Of a stretch of DNA of 34,602 nucleotides, positions 1 to 7,357 are shown piece by piece. The stretch is from the IMG/VR virus record IMGVR_UViG_3300042448_000067, positions 1-34,602 of that record; one strand, 5' to 3'. Below the pieces are notes generated by a model. The model was given only the letters and a program-made list of their open reading frames with translations, did not search any database and was not told the origin of the DNA. A program made the position numbers and the translations under genes. The DNA comes from a virus. The stretch's first letter is position 1, and each line of letters starts with the position of its first letter.

Positions 1-193
1 AATCAACACAAATCGAGATGAGGCAGAGCAGCGTGAAGCCGCTTACAGCCACATTAAGACACTTGATCTGTTTCTTGGACACTTGCAAGGCATAGCCGCA
101 GAGACCAAGATTCAGGAAAAAAAGTGGCGTATTCTGTAAGGAAACTTACCCGCAGTCCAGACGGTTTCTGGCGAAAACTGAGATAACACATGG
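1..193. repeat. Left copy of the terminal direct repeat
   Basis: This segment recurs in the same orientation at the right end of the window. The two copies match over 190 of 193 positions. The only differences are three adjacent bases (CGT at 128-130 here, AAG in the other copy), which form one codon of the gene crossing the junction. The overlap shows that the contig wraps round to a circle of about 34.4 kb, as expected for a circularly permuted headful-packaged phage genome or an assembly closing on itself. It is too similar to be chance. Whether it is a physical terminal repeat cannot be told from sequence alone. Confidence 0.95.
2..139 (+). CDS. 3' part of the conserved hypothetical gene at 34309 (split by the contig junction)
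   Basis: This is the last 45 codons of the 79-residue protein seen whole at the right end, read in the same frame and ending at TAA 137-139. It has no start codon here because the contig begins inside the gene. The only difference from the right-end copy is Arg for Lys three residues before the end (KWRIL versus KWKIL). It should be treated as the same locus, not a second gene. Confidence 0.85.
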   Translation: MNTNRDEAEQREAAYSHIKTLDLFLGHLQGIAAETKIQEKKWRIL

Positions 194-1131
194 AAAACAC
201 CAACCCGCAAGGGAGTGAAAGCCTAAGCGTAAACCAAGCCGCTAATGCGTTTCTGGGTTTGATGGGTGACGATGGAGCCGAACAAGGCCAACCAGAGGAG
301 CCTATTGAAGAAGAAGCAAGTGGCGAAGCTGAATCTGAGGAAGCTGAGTATTCAGAAGAATCAGAGCCTGTTGAGGAAGTAAAACCCCGATACAAGGCAA
401 AAGTTGGCGGTGAGGAAGTCGAGGTTGAACTTGACGAACTTATCAACGGCTATCAGCGCAGCAAGGATTACACCCAAAAATCTCAGGCTCTTGCTGAACA
501 GCGCAAAGCAATGGATGCCGAGCGTGAACATCTTGAGCAAGTTAAACAAGAGCGTATGGCCTACGCCCAGAAACTAAAGGCACTTGATAGCTTCTTGAGC
601 CAGCAGAATAAGGGTGAGGATTTGGAAGTTCTGAAAGAAACAGACCCTATCGGTTACGCCGTTAAGGTAGCAGAACAGAGCCAGCGTGAGAAGCAGTTAG
701 CAGTTGTTCGTGCTGAACAGCAACGCATTGCCCAACAGCAACAAGCGGAGCAACAGCAGTCCCTGCAAAACCATCTCAAGGCTGAGTCTGAAAAGCTTGC
801 GTCTGTTATCCCAGAGCTGAACACGCCAAAAGGCGATGCAATCCGGAAAGAAATCCGTGAATATGCAAAGTCTGTTGGCTGGTCAGATCAAGAACTCGCC
901 TCAGTGTATGACCATCGTGCTGTGCTGACTTTGTATAAAGCGATGAAGTTTGAGCAACTTCAAAAGGGTAAGCCGGAGACTTTGAAGAAAGTCCAGCAAG
1001 CCCCAAAGATGCTCAAGCCCGGAACTTCAACGCCAGACACTAAGTCATCAGAAGACAAACAAGTGATGCAAAGGTTGCGTCAATCCGGCAAAGTCCGTGA
1101 TGCTGCTGCTGCATTTGAACGATTCTTTTAA
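190..1131 (+). CDS. Capsid assembly scaffolding protein
   Basis: The 313-residue protein is almost entirely hydrophilic. It opens with a very acidic stretch (about residues 25-62, runs of Glu and Ser). A short beta-type patch follows (about 65-85, KAKVGGEEVEVELDE), and then a long Gln/Glu/Lys/Arg-rich helical region with coiled-coil character (about 90-200). The C-terminus is basic. Its position 17 bases before the major capsid gene, its composition and its length are those of phage scaffolds, which fill the procapsid and leave during maturation. The ATG sits just downstream of the junction repeat, with only a weak ribosome site. Function is inferred from context and composition rather than a signature motif. 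Confidence 0.8.
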   Translation: MENTNPQGSESLSVNQAANAFLGLMGDDGAEQGQPEEPIEEEASGEAESEEAEYSEESEPVEEVKPRYKAKVGGEEVEVELDELINGYQRSKDYTQKSQALAEQRKAMDAEREHLEQVKQERMAYAQKLKALDSFLSQQNKGEDLEVLKETDPIGYAVKVAEQSQREKQLAVVRAEQQRIAQQQQAEQQQSLQNHLKAESEKLASVIPELNTPKGDAIRKEIREYAKSVGWSDQELASVYDHRAVLTLYKAMKFEQLQKGKPETLKKVQQAPKMLKPGTSTPDTKSSEDKQVMQRLRQSGKVRDAAAAFERFF

Positions 1132-1148
1132 ATTTTTGGAGCTTTAAA

Positions 1149-2096
1149 ATGCCTACCTATCAGACCTATACGGCCATCGGCCAGCGTGAAGACCTCTCTG
1201 ACGTTATTTACAACATCAGCCCCACAGACACGCCTTTCATGTCATCTATTGGCAAGAACAAGGCAACTGCTACTTTCCATGAGTGGCAGACTGACTCTTT
1301 GGCCGCTGCTGCTCTGGGCGGCGCTGTTGAAGGTGCAGATCAGTCCAGCATCACTGCTGGCCCAACATCGCGTGTCGGTAACCGCACACAGATCTTTACC
1401 AAGGCTATCGCCATTGCTGGCACTTTGGAAGCTGTTGACAAAGCTGGTCGTAAGTCTGAAAAGGCTTACCAGATGGCTAAAGTTTCGGCTGAACTGAAGC
1501 GCAACATTGAGTTGACTCTGCTGTCTAACCAATTGGCTGCTGTTGGTAACTCCAGCACTGCTCGCACTTTGGGTGGTCTGCAAGCCTGGCTGAACACCAA
1601 CTATGACGGTGGCACTAACGGTGTTGCTGGCTCTGCTGGTACTACTGCCCGTGTTGACGGTACTAACCGCACTTTCACTGAGACAATCTTGAAGACTGTG
1701 ATTGCCGAGGTGTACACCGCTGGTGGCTCGCCTAAAGTGTTGATGGTTAACCCTGCTCACAAGCAACTGGTGTCGGCTTTTGCTGGTATCGCTGCACAGC
1801 GTTACATGGCTCCTTCTGACCAGCCAACCACCATCATCGGCGCGGCTGATGTCTACATGAGCGATTTCGGCACTATCTCGGTCGTGCCTAACCGCTTCAT
1901 GAACAGCGACAACGCTGGCAACGAAACTGCTTTCATTGTCGATCCCGACATGGCTGCTGTGTCTTTCTTGCGTCCTTTCGAGACCATTGAATTGGCTAAG
2001 ACAGGTGACGCTGAGAAGACTCAGTTGCTGTGCGAGTTGACCTTGGAAGTGAAAAACCAAGCTGCTCACGGCATCATTGCTGACCTGACACCTTGA
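1149..2096 (+). CDS. Major capsid protein (SU10-like, HK97 fold)
   Basis: The 315-residue protein begins with the characteristic N-terminal arrangement of the SU10/DUF5309 capsid family (YTAIGQREDLSDVIYN, then SPTDTPFMSSIG). It continues with a Gly/Ala-rich core and ends in alternating short beta and helical segments (FETIELAKTGD, CELTLEVKNQ). The protein forms the icosahedral shell around the DNA. A GGAG ribosome site lies 7 bases before the ATG. Codon use is strongly regular (GCTG, ACT, GTT), consistent with high expression. A rho-independent terminator follows 17 bases after the stop. Identification rests on recognisable family sequence plus position after the scaffold gene. Confidence 0.93.
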   Translation: MPTYQTYTAIGQREDLSDVIYNISPTDTPFMSSIGKNKATATFHEWQTDSLAAAALGGAVEGADQSSITAGPTSRVGNRTQIFTKAIAIAGTLEAVDKAGRKSEKAYQMAKVSAELKRNIELTLLSNQLAAVGNSSTARTLGGLQAWLNTNYDGGTNGVAGSAGTTARVDGTNRTFTETILKTVIAEVYTAGGSPKVLMVNPAHKQLVSAFAGIAAQRYMAPSDQPTTIIGAADVYMSDFGTISVVPNRFMNSDNAGNETAFIVDPDMAAVSFLRPFETIELAKTGDAEKTQLLCELTLEVKNQAAHGIIADLTP

Positions 2097-2113
2097 TCTA
2101 ACGTAAGTTAGCC

Positions 2114-2149
2114 AAAAGCCTCTCTCGGGAAACCTTGGGGGGCTTTTTT
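2114..2149 (+). terminator. Rho-independent terminator after the capsid gene
   Basis: AAAAGCC (2114-2120) pairs with GGCTTTT (2141-2147). The stem extends through four wobble or Watson-Crick pairs (TCTC against GGGG) to an inner GG-GAAA-CC tip with a GNRA tetraloop. A run of six T follows. The virion block continues downstream on the same strand, so this is probably a partial terminator that raises capsid mRNA over distal genes. Confidence 0.85.
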
Positions 2150-2179
2150 ATTTACCATGCCAATGATAGAATTGCAATC

Positions 2180-2491
2180 ATGGAAAACCCTACATTTCGC
2201 AAATCTGTTGCTCACGCTGATGGTGAGGGTGGTTTGGTCATCCAAACTGCTCAAGATGTAAGTGCAATCATTGAGCGCAACAAGCAAGAATTCAACAGCT
2301 ATGACGAACGGGCCAAGTGGTCTGATGAGATTTATGGCAACAAGGTAGCGTCAATTCCTTTGACTGCTATTGATGACCTCAATAAGCAAGGCATCATGCG
2401 TGGCTATCACGTTATTGACAACGCTAAATTTGCGATGTGGCTCAATAACCCAGATAACAGAGCATGGCGAACACGACCAGGAGTAATTTAA
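2180..2491 (+). CDS. Conserved small virion-region protein, function unknown
   Basis: The protein has 103 residues if it starts at ATG 2180 (MENPTFRKS). A longer reading from 2135 would begin inside the terminator hairpin and is unlikely. The sequence is soluble and mixed alpha/beta, with a conserved-looking opening (AHADGEGGLVIQT) and a C-terminal part rich in Asn, Arg and Trp (MWLNNPDNRAWRTRPG). Proteins like this often sit between the capsid and adaptor genes of SU10-capsid phages. A head-completion or capsid-accessory role is possible but is inferred only from position. The next gene starts immediately after the stop codon, so the two are translated as a unit. Confidence 0.75.
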   Translation: MENPTFRKSVAHADGEGGLVIQTAQDVSAIIERNKQEFNSYDERAKWSDEIYGNKVASIPLTAIDDLNKQGIMRGYHVIDNAKFAMWLNNPDNRAWRTRPGVI

Positions 2492-3109
2492 ATGAGCTAT
2501 ACAAGTTACTCTGATCTAAAAACAGCCATTGCTGGTTATCTTGCTCGCTCTGATCTGACAGCGCAGATTCCAGACTTCATTCGTCTGTCTGAACTGCGTT
2601 TGCGCCGAGACTTGCGTATTCGTCAAATGCTGAAATCTGTTACTACTGCTACTGTTGCTGGAGACAGTACCGTAGAGTTGCCAAGCGACTTCCTTGAGGT
2701 TCGTGACTTGGTGATTGTTGGCAATCCTCCGCAACCTTTGAACTACTCAAGCCCTTCAGCATTTACGCGCAATGCTAGGTCATGGGAATCAGGCAAGCCG
2801 CTGGACTACACAGTTTTGGCTAATGACTTCCAGCTTGCTCCTGTTCCTGATGCTGTCTACACGGTAAAGATGCTTTACTTTGCTGCGCCTACGTTCTTGA
2901 GCGACTCAAACACAAGCAATGTATTTTTGGCAAACACGCCTGATGTTTTGCTTTATGGCGCTTTGCTTGAGGCTGAACCTTATTTGATGAACGATGCTCG
3001 GATCAATACATGGGGAACTATGTTTGATCGTGCGCTTTCGTCAATAACTCGATCTGATCAACAAGGTCAGTATTCTGGTGTCCCGCTTGTAATTAAAACC
3101 ACTCTGTGA
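2492..3109 (+). CDS. Head-tail adaptor protein (SU10 adaptor-like)
   Basis: The 205-residue protein opens with helices typical of the SU10/gp6-type adaptor family: YSDLKTAIAGYLARSDL, then IPDFIRLSELRLRRDLR. A beta-rich middle follows (VELPSDFLEVRDLVIVG, ...YTVKMLYFAAPTFLS), and then C-terminal helices (PDVLLYGALLEAEPYL). Adaptors form the ring joining the portal to the tail hub. The start follows directly on the previous stop with GGAG in the preceding gene's last codons. Length and order (capsid, small protein, adaptor) match the family well. Confidence 0.85.
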   Translation: MSYTSYSDLKTAIAGYLARSDLTAQIPDFIRLSELRLRRDLRIRQMLKSVTTATVAGDSTVELPSDFLEVRDLVIVGNPPQPLNYSSPSAFTRNARSWESGKPLDYTVLANDFQLAPVPDAVYTVKMLYFAAPTFLSDSNTSNVFLANTPDVLLYGALLEAEPYLMNDARINTWGTMFDRALSSITRSDQQGQYSGVPLVIKTTL

Positions 3110-3117
3110 GGTGAATC

Positions 3118-3504
3118 ATGGCTGAAATGTCGAACTATCTTGAGAACGCACTTATCAATGCGACTCTCCGCAATACTTCTTTCACATCCCCTGCGGTTGT
3201 GTATCTTGGTCTGTACACCAGTGACCCTACTGATGCCGATACTGGCACTGAGGTTTCTGGTAACGCATACGCTCGCCAAGCAATCACGTTTGGCGCACCT
3301 TCCAATGGTGTGACAACAAACACTGCTGTGATTGAATTCCCACAAGCCACAGGCTCTTGGGGTACTGTTACCCACATCGGCATTGAAGATGCTTTGACTT
3401 CTGGTAACTTGCTTTACCACACGCCCCTGGATGCTTCTAAGACTATTGCAACTGGCGATGTGTTCCGAATCGCTATTGGCTCATTGAGCGTAACACTGGC
3501 TTAA
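3118..3504 (+). CDS. Tail/fibre-associated beta protein (phage tail-fibre-like family)
   Basis: The 128-residue protein has an N-terminal helix (MSNYLENALINATLRNTSF) followed by beta strands: PAVVYLGLYTSDPTDADTG, GNAYARQAITFGAP, ATGSWGTVTHIGIEDA, GNLLYHTPLD. It ends in a final strand (GDVFRIAIGSLSVTLA). This pattern is common in phage genomes next to fibre genes and is often annotated as a tail fibre protein. The fold suggests a jelly-roll structural subunit. It is preceded by GAGG 8 bases before the ATG and is followed one base later by the glycine-rich fibre gene. The exact position in the particle is unknown. Confidence 0.7.
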   Translation: MAEMSNYLENALINATLRNTSFTSPAVVYLGLYTSDPTDADTGTEVSGNAYARQAITFGAPSNGVTTNTAVIEFPQATGSWGTVTHIGIEDALTSGNLLYHTPLDASKTIATGDVFRIAIGSLSVTLA

Positions 3505-3505
3505 T

Positions 3506-4504
3506 ATGGCTATCCAAGTCACTCATGCCACACAAGCAACTGGCACTGATGCCGGAAACGGAGAAATCCGTAAGGCTCAGTGGAATGAGGCACACACCAT
3601 TACTGGTGTAGCTGCTAATGCCGATATCCAAGAGTTCACCTCTACTGGCACATCCACATGGACTAAGCCAGCGGGTGCAAAAATAGTTTATGTGCTGATG
3701 CAAGGCGCTGGCGGTGGGGCTGGCTCGGGCCACAAACAGCTTGCAATTCCGTTAAACCCAAACCAGGGCGGTATGGGTGGTGGTGCTGGCGGGTGGGCAG
3801 AATTGTGGATTCCGGCTGTATCTCTTGGTTCAACGGAAACCGTAACGATTGGCGCTGGTGGTACTGGTGGCGCTTCACAAACAACATCGGGCAACGGCAA
3901 CAACGGTGTTATTGGGGGCAATAGCAGTTTTGGCTCTTGGGGCGTTGCCCGTGGTGGGTCAGCAGGGACTGGCGGTTCAACAGCAACACAAGGTTCTGGA
4001 TCAACAGGATCTACCTCTGCAAATGCCCCTGCTATTTTTTCTAATCAAGCAAGTACAACAAGTAACTCAAATTTTTATATTGCAAACGGAGGCTCTAGAA
4101 GCGCTGGTATTTCTGGTGGTTTCGGAGGTAGAGGAGGTAAAAGCGCCGGAGGTGGTGGTGGTGGTGGGGGCATAACCATAACTCCAGCAGCCACCAGCGG
4201 TGGAACAGGCGGGAAGGGCGGTTCCGGTGTTATTGAAACCCTCACATCAAACACTGGTGGTGGCGGCAGTGCTGGCACTAGCGGGGGCTCTGGTGGCAAT
4301 GGCGCAAACTCTAATAATTACTATCTTGGTGGTGATGGTGGCGGTGGAGGGGGGGCATCAATAACAGCAAACGGCGGCAATGGAGGCAATGGCGGTTATC
4401 CCGGTGGAGGTGGTGGTGCTGGCGGCGCTTGCTTGTCTGGTTTTAACTCCGGCGCTGGCGGCAACGGCGGCGATGGCTACGTCCGAGTCGTGACTTTTTT
4501 CTGA
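3506..4504 (+). CDS. Glycine-rich tail fibre or adhesin
   Basis: The 332-residue protein has a short N-terminal attachment-like part (residues 1-45). A strand motif then appears (FTSTGTSTWTKPAGAKIVYV) that marks the phage glycine-rich domain. From about residue 65 to the end, Gly makes up roughly a third or more of residues, in GGxGG and GxGG runs broken by Ser/Asn-rich loops. Such polyglycine segments form a polyglycine-II helix bundle in the T-even Gp38 adhesin, with the loops as receptor-binding tips. By analogy this is a host-recognition protein. The DNA is locally G-rich and repetitive, which would favour slippage and variation. Confidence 0.75.
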   Translation: MAIQVTHATQATGTDAGNGEIRKAQWNEAHTITGVAANADIQEFTSTGTSTWTKPAGAKIVYVLMQGAGGGAGSGHKQLAIPLNPNQGGMGGGAGGWAELWIPAVSLGSTETVTIGAGGTGGASQTTSGNGNNGVIGGNSSFGSWGVARGGSAGTGGSTATQGSGSTGSTSANAPAIFSNQASTTSNSNFYIANGGSRSAGISGGFGGRGGKSAGGGGGGGGITITPAATSGGTGGKGGSGVIETLTSNTGGGGSAGTSGGSGGNGANSNNYYLGGDGGGGGGASITANGGNGGNGGYPGGGGGAGGACLSGFNSGAGGNGGDGYVRVVTFF

Positions 4505-4511
4505 GGTTGAT

Positions 4512-4730
4512 ATGCCAAAACAATTTCTACTCAATCCCGATGGCAGTGTTCCTGCCAATGCAAATGTTGAACTGCTCACAGCCGCTGGTATCCCTCTGGT
4601 TATGCCAACACCGATGCCCCGTGAAGGCGGCATGGTGGCTGTTGAGCAAGAGCCTCAGCAAGACGCTGAAGGTGTGTGGCGACAAGTGTGGGTGCTTGAG
4701 TTTGCTCCAGAGCCGGAAGAAACCGAATAA
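4512..4730 (+). CDS. Small acidic fibre-region protein, function unknown
   Basis: The protein has 72 residues. It begins PKQFLLNPDGSVPANANVELL, has a Pro-rich middle, and ends in a strongly acidic tail after a beta-like WRQVWVLEFAPEPEE segment. It begins 8 bases after the glycine-rich fibre gene with GAGG upstream of the ATG, and is translated in step with it. A start in another frame at 4507 would give a Ser/Leu/Cys-rich product unlike a folded protein. The position between two fibre genes suggests a fibre accessory or assembly factor, but nothing in the sequence proves this. Confidence 0.65.
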   Translation: MPKQFLLNPDGSVPANANVELLTAAGIPLVMPTPMPREGGMVAVEQEPQQDAEGVWRQVWVLEFAPEPEETE

Positions 4731-4739
4731 AGGCTGATT

Positions 4740-5927
4740 GTGGCTGGAATATTTGACACTGGCATATTTGACACTGGCATTTTTGATAGTGCTGGTGGTA
4801 CTGGTGAACTGTTCCCGCCTTGGACGCTTGATAATCTTGATCTTCTCAAGGCAAGCATTGATGACCTAACGCTGACGCTCGACAGCGATCTATACAACAC
4901 TTCAGTAACTCTTTGGCTTGGTTCTGGTTCAGTCAGTGCAACTGCTTCTGTAAGCGCACAAGCCATTGTTGTTAAAAACGCATCTGCAAATATTTCTGCT
5001 GCTGCAAGCGTAGCCGCAAATGGAGTGTTGGTTACATTTGCAAGCGCAAGTGTTAGCGCCTCTGCTTCTGTTTCTGCTAATGCTGTTCGGGTTCAATTTG
5101 CAAATGCTTCTGTATCTGCTAATGCAACAGTTTCTGCTAACGCTGTTCGTGTCCAGTTTGGTGCTGGCGCTGTAACGGCTAATGCAAATGTTACGGCTAG
5201 TGGCACAAGGATTCAGACGGGAATCGCAGCAGTAAACGCAAGTGCTAACGTATCGGCTAACGGTAGCCTTGTTGCAAATGGCTCTGCAAGTGTCACTACA
5301 AATGCCAGTGTATCTGCTGACGCAATCAGGATTAGAACTGCTAATGCCGCTGTCTCTTGTGAGGCAACAGCAACAGTCCAAGCGATTCGCGTCCAGTTTG
5401 GCGCAGGTAATGTTTCTTCAAACGCAACTGTTTCTGCAAACGGCACAACGGTTCAGTTTGGAAATGCTGCAATTACCGCTAACGCAACTGTTTCTGCGCT
5501 TGGTGGAGTTGTAGCAAACGGCAATGCTAGTGTAAATACAGCCGCTACGGTTTCTGCTTCTGCTATCCGAGTTCGTAACGCTGACGCTGCTTTCAGTTGT
5601 TCTGCAACGGTCAATGCGGTTGGCGGCATTTTTGCTGATGGTGCGGCATCAATTGAGTGTGACACTCAAGTGTTTGCTTCTGCAAGTGCCATTTATGTCG
5701 GCATTGCTTCAATTTCTAGTGCGGCAACAGTAACTGCTGCGGCAATGAATGGCCGTAACTGGTCAATTGATGCTGAGTCAGATAACACTTGGACAGTAAC
5801 ATCAAACAATCAAAACACATGGTCTGAGATTGAGGTTTCAGACAATACATGGGAAGATATAGCCGCATCAAGTAACACTTGGTCACAGGCATCAAACGGG
5901 AATAACACATGGCAACTACAAAACTGA
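4740..5927 (+). CDS. Repeat-built fibre protein (Ala/Ser/Val/Asn repeats and NTW repeats)
   Basis: The 395-residue protein starts at a GTG and is made of three repeat types. Residues 3-17 are three copies of GIFDT/S. From about residue 60 to 330 there are tandem units of about 20 residues of the form xASVSANATVSANAxxVQ, low in charge and rich in small and beta-branched residues. Residues 339-391 carry six Trp repeats of exactly 10 residues, five ending NTW (Trp at 341, 351, 361, 371, 381, 391). The middle could form a beta-solenoid or fibre shaft, and the Trp part a docking or ligand-binding tip. The tail hub gene overlaps its last 19 bases. The function as an appendage is inferred. Confidence 0.75.
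   Translation: MAGIFDTGIFDTGIFDSAGGTGELFPPWTLDNLDLLKASIDDLTLTLDSDLYNTSVTLWLGSGSVSATASVSAQAIVVKNASANISAAASVAANGVLVTFASASVSASASVSANAVRVQFANASVSANATVSANAVRVQFGAGAVTANANVTASGTRIQTGIAAVNASANVSANGSLVANGSASVTTNASVSADAIRIRTANAAVSCEATATVQAIRVQFGAGNVSSNATVSANGTTVQFGNAAITANATVSALGGVVANGNASVNTAATVSASAIRVRNADAAFSCSATVNAVGGIFADGAASIECDTQVFASASAIYVGIASISSAATVTAAAMNGRNWSIDAESDNTWTVTSNNQNTWSEIEVSDNTWEDIAASSNTWSQASNGNNTWQLQN
4746..4790 (+). repeat. Three tandem 15-base repeats coding GIFDT/GIFDT/GIFDS
   Basis: The consecutive 15-mers at 4746, 4761 and 4776 share the pattern GG(A/C)AT(A/T)TTTGACACT. The third has drifted at three places. They encode the N-terminal pentapeptide repeats of the fibre protein. Confidence 0.9.
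5757..5912 (+). repeat. Coding minisatellite with 30-base period (NTW repeats)
   Basis: The five clear units each end in AACAC(A/T)TGG or AATACATGG, spaced exactly 30 bases apart. A degenerate first unit carries Trp codon TGG at 5760-5762. The last unit supplies the ATG (5909-5911) that starts the next gene. Confidence 0.85.
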
Positions 5928-7357
5928 CATTTGGCGAATGGATGCCTGACCAGCCTGGGATTTCCGGCGCTTTGAATGATGCCAAGAATGTGGTGTCACA
6001 AGCCATAGGTTACGGGCCATTGCCTACTGCTGCAATCTTCTCTGCTGCTGCTAGTGAAAACCTGACAACGCTTGTTGCTGGTAAGACTCCGGCTAATGCC
6101 ACAAAGTTGTTTGCTGCTGGCTCAACAAAGATCTTTGATGTGTCTGGTGTGGGTGTTTTGACTGATGTTTCAAAGTCTGGTGGGTACACTCCAAACGCCA
6201 GTGCTGATCGTTTCAGGTTCACTCAGTTTGGCAATGTAATCATTGGGACAAACAACAGCAACCCAATGCAAGCCTACACATTGGGGACTTCTACGGCATT
6301 TGCTGACCTCGCTGCTGGTGCGCCAGTTTGTAAGTTTTTGACTGTTGTTCGTGATTTTGTTGTCACTGCTTTCACGACTGAATCAACCACTGTTTACCCT
6401 TCACGGGTTCGCTGGTCTGGTATCAACGATGAAACAGCATGGGGATCTAGCCAAGTCACACAAGCAGACTTTCAAGACATTCCTGATGGTGGGCAAATTG
6501 TTGGGATTCGTGGTGGTGAGTTTGGCTTGGTGTTTATGGAAAGAGGTATTAGCCGGATGAGTTACATCGGCACTCCTTTCATTTTCCAGTTTGACAACAT
6601 CTCTCGGGGTAAGGGCTGCATTGCTGCTGGCTCCATTGCTCAGACGCAAGGGGTGACGTTCTTCTTGTCAGACGATGGCTTTTATCTGTGTGACGGGCAA
6701 CAGATTCAAGGTATTGGGTCTGAGAAGGTAGACCGCTGGTTCTTTGCTAATGCTGATGAAAGCGCATTTGACACAATGAGCGCGGCTGTTGACCCTGTTC
6801 GCAAGCTGATTATCTGGAACTTCAAAACAACATTTGCACAGCGTCAACTTATCATTTACAACTTCAAAACACAAAAATGGACTTATGGAGATGCTGGCGC
6901 AGATTTCATTTCTGATGCTTCAACGGCTGCAACAACGCTTGAAAATCTGGACTCTATTTCTACTAGCATTGACGCTCTGCCTGTAAGCCTGGACTCTATC
7001 CTTTACATGGGCGGCAAGTATTTCCTTGGTGGAACTCAGGGGGCTTACGTTGTGACATACAACGGCTCACCCGCTACTGGTCAACTGATTACAGGCGATT
7101 TAAACGCTGGTGGTCGCTCTGTGGTGACATTGGCTAGACCTCTTGTTGATAACGGCTCTGCGACCGTTTCAGTGGCTTCTAGGACGCTTTTAAACGAAGG
7201 ATTGTCGTTTAGCACGCCTGTTGCCGCTGACTCTGAAAACAGGGTATCACTGAGATCTAATGGAAACTTCCATCGGTTTAAGGTTGTGCCAACAGGAAGC
7301 AACTGGACAACTGCCGTGTCTTTAGACCTTGAGCTTTCTGGACAGGGTACGCGATGA
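5909..7357 (+). CDS. Tail hub/nozzle-like protein (P22 gp10-like, beta-propeller type)
   Basis: The protein has 482 residues. Repeated beta-strand blades run through the middle: NVIIGTNNSNPMQAY, VRDFVVTAFT, RVRWSGINDETAW, GGEFGLVFMERGISRM, GVTFFLSDDGFYL, KLIIWNFKT, QLIIYNFKTQKWTYGD. Two of these blocks (RWSGINDETAW and the DGFYLCDGQQI blade) are typical of the packaged-DNA stabilisation/tail hub family of podoviruses. The protein would plug the portal-adaptor channel and connect it to the tail tip. Its ATG lies inside the previous reading frame, and the stop overlaps the next ATG (ATGA at 7354). The family call is from pattern and gene order, not a search. Confidence 0.75.
   Translation: MATTKLTFGEWMPDQPGISGALNDAKNVVSQAIGYGPLPTAAIFSAAASENLTTLVAGKTPANATKLFAAGSTKIFDVSGVGVLTDVSKSGGYTPNASADRFRFTQFGNVIIGTNNSNPMQAYTLGTSTAFADLAAGAPVCKFLTVVRDFVVTAFTTESTTVYPSRVRWSGINDETAWGSSQVTQADFQDIPDGGQIVGIRGGEFGLVFMERGISRMSYIGTPFIFQFDNISRGKGCIAAGSIAQTQGVTFFLSDDGFYLCDGQQIQGIGSEKVDRWFFANADESAFDTMSAAVDPVRKLIIWNFKTTFAQRQLIIYNFKTQKWTYGDAGADFISDASTAATTLENLDSISTSIDALPVSLDSILYMGGKYFLGGTQGAYVVTYNGSPATGQLITGDLNAGGRSVVTLARPLVDNGSATVSVASRTLLNEGLSFSTPVAADSENRVSLRSNGNFHRFKVVPTGSNWTTAVSLDLELSGQGTR

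Noticed and set aside
1242-2069. 275-residue open frame on the minus strand
   Set aside because: It lies entirely within the capsid gene, is Ser/His/Gln-rich without domain-like order and has no ribosome site. It is a shadow of regular codon use.
2135-2179. Upstream ATG extension of the 2180 gene
   Set aside because: It begins inside the terminator hairpin, where translation would unfold the stem. The ATG at 2180 gives a family-like N-terminus.
4507-4737. 76-residue open frame overlapping 4512-4730 in another frame
   Set aside because: It has a composition unlike folded proteins and competes with a coherent acidic protein that has a better start.
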